DNA of 23,457 bases from Schoenoplectus triqueter (Eukaryota > Streptophyta > Magnoliopsida > Poales > Cyperaceae), in assembly GCA_964058805.1 (NCBI GenBank), contig CAXKVV010001940.1, forward strand, positions 1 to 23,457, read 5' to 3'. Of this stretch, positions 19,266 through 23,457 are shown piece after piece (the first letter of the stretch is position 1; each line of letters opens with the position of its first letter). The position numbers and the translations under genes are program-made. A model generated the notes under the pieces. The model made no database searches and had not been told where the DNA came from. It worked only from the letters and a program-made list of their open reading frames with translations.

Positions 19266-19849
19266 GAAACAAATTCACCTTGTGGACCTCTTTAACTTTT
19301 AATAATATTTGTATGCTTTAATTCTAAATAAATAATATATTTTATTTAGATATAATTTATATCTAAATCAATTATAAAGACTCTTAAATTTTTAAATAAA
19401 ATTAATTTAGTATTTAATAAAATAGGATTTATAAATATAAAAAAATTTCTCCTTTTTTAAGTAAAGTTGTTCAGTCATTAAGAAAACGAATCAAATATTG
19501 AAAATTACCAGATGAATCTGGTACATACGCTTTTTAATCTTTGTAGAATAGAAGTAGAGATTTTTGCATTTTACGATTTATAATTTTTTGCTATTCATAG
19601 TGCAGAACATTCTGGGCAGGCGTTGTGGAATCCTATCAAGGGCTCATTTATCAACTCGCGTTTATATCTTTTTGCAAAACTTTAATGAGCACAGATATTG
19701 TATTTAGATGAGTCATAATTAATAGTTTCAAATCTTTAAAATAAAATTTGATCCATAATTCATTTATATTAGCAAATTATGGAACATTAATGCAAGTAGA
19801 AATAGAATAGATTAATTTCTAGTTGCAATGTAGGGATGGAGACCGAGGA
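19266..19849. other. AT-rich spacer
   Basis: No gene or element end was recognised between the LINE start and the next hAT-like element. The sequence is low-complexity and AT-rich. Confidence 0.4.
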
Positions 19850-20505
19850 TAATAGGGATGACAATCAAGTCCATGGCCGGTTCGGCCTATCCGGACCCGT
19901 CCGATCTGACGGTGAATCTGTTCAGTTCGGATATCAAACGGGTAAAGCCGGGCCGTGTCAAAGGACGGGTCGTACTGGTACGGGTTTAGGGTGAGTCCCG
20001 TCCGTCCGATTTGTAATATCAATAACATGTAATATGTGTTTATATGTGTTATGTATAATTGTATATAAGTAACTTATCAAATTGGATAAAATTAATAATT
20101 TAACTAATAGAATGTTCATTTAAATTAATTCTATTAATTAAATATCACAATTTATAAATTGAGTACTTGAGTTAATACAAATATTTAATAATATTTAGAC
20201 TTAAAAAATAACTTATACTATAATAGTGTAAATATTTAATAACATTTTAGTTTAAATACAATAATCATTCTCTAAGGATATAATATTAAGAAGAGAGAAA
20301 AAAAATATAGTAATAAAATATCATTGACAAAGTTGGACCGAGACGGGTAGATCCGTCAAACATTATGGACGGATCAGATCATCAAATTTAGACCCGGCGG
20401 TAAGAGCAGAATAAACTAGGATGAGAGATTTAAAAAATGAATCGAGCTCCGAATTTAATATAAACCCAACCCGATACAGCCCATTACCATTTAGGATTCC
20501 ACCAG
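19850..20505. mobile_element. Probable hAT-like non-autonomous element
   Basis: The left end reads TAATAGGGATGACAATCAAG followed by TCCATGGCCGGTTCGG. The right end read inward is CTAAATGGTAATGGGCTGTA followed by TCGGGTTGGG. Both resemble the degenerate TAGGG(T/A)GGCAAT-type ends of plant hAT MITEs. Each end carries a GC-rich block with repeated GGACGGGTC/GACCCGTCC-like words (19890-20010 and 20335-20400) that enclose an AT-rich middle. No convincing 8-bp duplication was found and no open frame of meaning, so the limits are approximate. Confidence 0.45.
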
Positions 20506-22870
20506 TGTAGCTGAAGTTACATGTGAATGTGATGTGGCCATGTGGGGGGGGGGGCTATTGTTATTGTAGCAGGGATAAATGATAAATCAGTAAATAAATA
20601 GCAACTTGTTATTATTTCAGGATTAATTATTCAATATTTTTTTATCATTTATGGCCTATGGCTACTTGATATTATCCACACAACGCCCCGTGCACGTGCG
20701 TGCTGCTGCCCCCAAAAGTCCAAAACCCTAATGTTTCTTTGATCATAGCTTTATATTTGCTCGTCAAACCCTGCAAAGTTTCATTATAGTCATATGAATT
20801 TTGACATTTTATTTTTTTAAGTCTTTACTCTCCTTCTAATTAAGCAGTAGAAAAGTTTATGAGATTTGTTCAATGAACACTCTGTATAATTATAGATATA
20901 TGTTATACACTTCGGAAAGGATAAAGAACGTTGCTGGTTTCTGATAAAATTTGAATATATCTTTTCAACTTTTTTTTATTGTGCATGCAAATTATATAGT
21001 GGATCAGGTGATAGCTATCTAGTATATATATTTTTCTGTTAGTCAAAAAATATTTTTATCTTGATTTTATTTTATCTTTACTAACATAAAACATACTAAC
21101 TTGTGTATCCACCGTTATACTCCCATCTAAAACTCTATTCATTCTCAAGTGCAAAATAAATTTGCTTAGTTAAATGACAAGAATGAAATAACAAATAAGG
21201 ATATTTTATAGAAGGATTGCAGTAAAATTTTACTCATTTGAAGTTTTGATATCTAGAAAACAATTTTCTGGACGTCTAGTAATATAGAAGCTTTTATAAG
21301 GGGGCTAGCGTGTAACTGTGCCTGTATCATTATTTAAATATTATATCTCACCTCAGATCTAAGCAAATTTGACCTTCCTTTTCTTTATATCAACCCTTTT
21401 GAGCCGCCTCTCCTCCCATTCCATCCTATTCCTCTCTGAGCTACTGAGCTCCCCATCTTTTTCAAATTTTGTTCTCTCATAAGATCTCCATTTTTCTTTC
21501 GTGTTTATAAATGGTAGCTCTTTTTTCATTTCTTTAGACTTAGATATTTAGCTTCTGTTGAGAAACTTGCATATTTTTCTCTTTTTCTTGTTTTTCACCT
21601 TTCAGTTTTGAATATTTTGAGTAAGAAAAAGAGAATTATAAATTTGTGCAAAAACTTCCAATCCGGCTGTGACATGTTGATGAGCAGTCCGGCCACCTTT
21701 TGCGCATATTGAATCCCAAATAATTGGTGCTTGCTATCTAGATTTAGGCTTTATATTTAATTTTCTATTTGGCCTTTTCAAGTAAGCCCATACAAATCTT
21801 CTCTCTTCTTTTTTCCCTTTCTGTTTGGCATCGAATAATTATCAGTTCTCCTACAAAATTTTATGGAATTAACTTTGTATTCTATATTTAGAAGGAGAGT
21901 TAATTTTTTAAGCTTTTAAGTTGTGGCATATCATCCATACTTTTTGCATTGATTTAATTTTTCTCTCTTCGTTTTTCTTAATCAAATGATTTATATTATT
22001 TTTTTCTTCATTTAAAGATATGATATGATGTCTCTAAGGTATAATGTAAATACTAAATCAACACAGCTCTTCATATTTTTTAATAAATTATTTTATAGCT
22101 AGTTATAATATTTATCATTAAACATATTTTAGCATTTAAAAACAATAAATTTCTTCAGAAATTTTCTATCAGAAGTTATTTTACAGAAAACAATTTCATT
22201 TCAAATATCTAATTATTTTTATATACTATATTTTTTGACAGAAACCCAATAAATAACCCTACTTGAAAAATGCGGATCTACCTCTTACACAGACAGAAGG
22301 GCGACAATTAATGTGGATGTATCTCAGAAGAAAACGGATTTAACAATTAAATTTACATCGATGATAGATATTAACTATGTTATTTTTGTATATATTGCAT
22401 AGTAAAATATGAAATAGCATTAGGCTGGAGTTCTTTATTTAAGCCGGTGGTAGAATCGTTGCACATGGCCACATTCTTATTCTTAATAAATGAAACATGC
22501 ATTGTCGACATATATTTACATTATACATAATTGTAGATCTAGTACAAATGGTATTAAATCTTACCTCACTACGGAGTGACGCTTGTTCAAATCTCATGAC
22601 TTTCTGAAAAGGAAAAGAAAGACAATTGTCCTTCTCACTTTTTTTAGAGAAGTTTCTAGCAGGGATTACAGAAATTTGAGTGTGTGCTCGTAGAAAAAGA
22701 TTTAATTGAAAATTTTCCATCAAAATTAGATGTTAGTATAATTCACTTGTTTCGCATATTACTCAGTACTCTCCGTGTGATGCAATGTAATCATGTTACT
22801 ATGGTTTAAGTTTTTTACTTGTAAACCAGCTATTAAACTTTCTTCAAGATGCTTTTTTATCACAATTGAA
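20506..22870. other. Long AT-rich region without recognised coding sequence
   Basis: No gene was recognised on either strand. Visible items are an 11-base G run at 20544-20554, a telo-box-like AAACCCTAA near 20724-20732, a TATA box with a CT-rich leader near 21384-21540 (listed separately) and long AT-rich tracts. The segment at about 22555-22600 has a tRNA-B-box-like GTTCAAATCTC, but no tRNA fold could be drawn. Confidence 0.45.
21384..21540 (+). promoter_or_regulatory. Orphan promoter-like TATA box and CT-rich leader
   Basis: TTTATATC at 21384-21391 is followed by about 120 bp of strongly pyrimidine-rich sequence (CCGCCTCTCCTCCCATTCCA and on). This is the composition of many plant core promoters and 5' leaders. 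The first ATG downstream, at about 21511, opens a frame of only eight codons. No coding sequence follows before the LINE fragment at 22.9 kb. It may drive a non-coding transcript, lead a gene with a long first intron, or be a relic. Confidence 0.3.
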
Positions 22871-22884
22871 AGTAAATTGAGGAA

Positions 22885-23457
22885 ATTATGGCGGCAATTG
22901 TATTTGTATTATTTTCCGGATATTAGAAAGGTGTTGTACAAGAACCATATCATTGATTGAAATAATAGATAGTAAAGTTCTTAAATTTTCAATAATAATA
23001 ATGCTTAGGAATAAATCCACGGGCAAGGAGTGGATGTATACTACCGTATATGGACCCAATAGAACTATACTGAGGAACTCATTCTGGTCTGAGTTACAAC
23101 ATATTAGGAATATTAATAGTTTAGCTTGACTCATTGGAGGTGATTAAGATACAGAAATGAAAGGAAAGAGTTATTTTTTAATCACTCTATTAGCAATAAA
23201 TTTAATTTATTATTAGAAATAATCAACTTATAGATTTAAAACCATCAGATAAAAGTTACACTTGGTCTAATATGAAAATTAGGTCTTCCTTTGCCTTATT
23301 AGATAGATTTTTTATGTTCTATTAATTGGGAACAAGAGTTCCATCTTACTATCTCAAAGTCATTACCTAGATATCAATCAGATCATAATATTTTTTTATT
23401 AAATACTGATTCAAATCATAATAGCCAGACAAATAAAATAATTAAATTTGAAAAATA
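22885..23457 (+). pseudogene. L1-type LINE endonuclease fragment, cut by window edge
   Basis: The plus strand reads RNKSTGKEWMYTTVYGPN (about 23005-23060), then FWSELQHIRNINSLA, LIGGD (DFN-like), then LIDLKPSDKSYTWSNMK and LLDRFFMF. After a one-base shift near 23320 it reads WEQEFHLTISKSLPRYQSDH and NIFLLN. These are the C-terminal landmarks of the APE-like endonuclease of plant L1 LINEs. The terminal SDH catalytic motif is intact, and the GGD box replaces the usual GDFN. The N-terminal part before about 22885 is only weakly visible. A stop in the D-loop region and the frameshift show that it is inactive. The reverse transcriptase, if present, would lie beyond the right edge. Confidence 0.82.

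Noticed and set aside
20544..20554. Run of 11 G as a quadruplex element
   Set aside because: A single homopolymer run gives no four-tract pattern, and it may be length-variable or a sequencing artefact.
22555..22600. GTTCAAATCTC, like a tRNA or SINE B box
   Set aside because: No matching A box at the right spacing and no fold.

Overview
The window is nuclear DNA of a flowering plant. It is AT-rich and intron-tolerant, with two recognisable intact plant genes, both on the minus strand, set among layers of decayed plant transposons. I cannot name the species from the sequence.

Intact genes. Positions 326-1360 (-) encode a secreted leucine-rich-repeat protein of the polygalacturonase-inhibiting (PGIP) type, with a TATA box at 1431-1440. 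Positions 10395-11675 (-) encode a single-exon F-box/kelch protein of the At1g23390 (KFB-CHS) type, which in Arabidopsis targets chalcone synthase for turnover. The two genes do not form a unit. They are linked only loosely through biotic-stress and phenylpropanoid biology.

Mobile DNA, left to right: a TA-flanked foldback MITE (2922-3243); an L1-type LINE reverse-transcriptase fragment (3246-3832, -) that abuts a 61-bp exon relic of plastid enoyl-ACP reductase (3833-3893, +); the 3' terminus of a CACTA-like element (to 4906); a foldback element carrying three copies of a near-palindromic CACTG/CAGTG motif (about 5306-5640); a 5'-truncated RTE-like LINE with a (TTG)n tail (about 7060-9698, +); a second CACTA-like terminus (about 14579-14930); a 5'-truncated Copia retrotransposon with a complete 3' LTR (about 14985-17515, +); the 3' half of an L1-type LINE (about 17520-19265, -) into which a hAT element (17808-18304) and a second GC-rich repeat (about 18785-19100) were inserted; another hAT-like element (about 19850-20505); and an L1-type endonuclease fragment that runs off the right edge (about 22885-23457, +).

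The most unusual observations are two. First, the enoyl-ACP reductase exon relic ends in a GT donor, and a phase-compatible acceptor and terminal exon follow just before the CACTA terminus; this looks like transduplication or a chimeric gene. Second, the hAT element contains an inverted copy of its own right-hand flank (LINE sequence plus the target-site duplication), which suggests snap-back template switching. No tRNA, rRNA, CRISPR array or organelle-derived segment was recognised.
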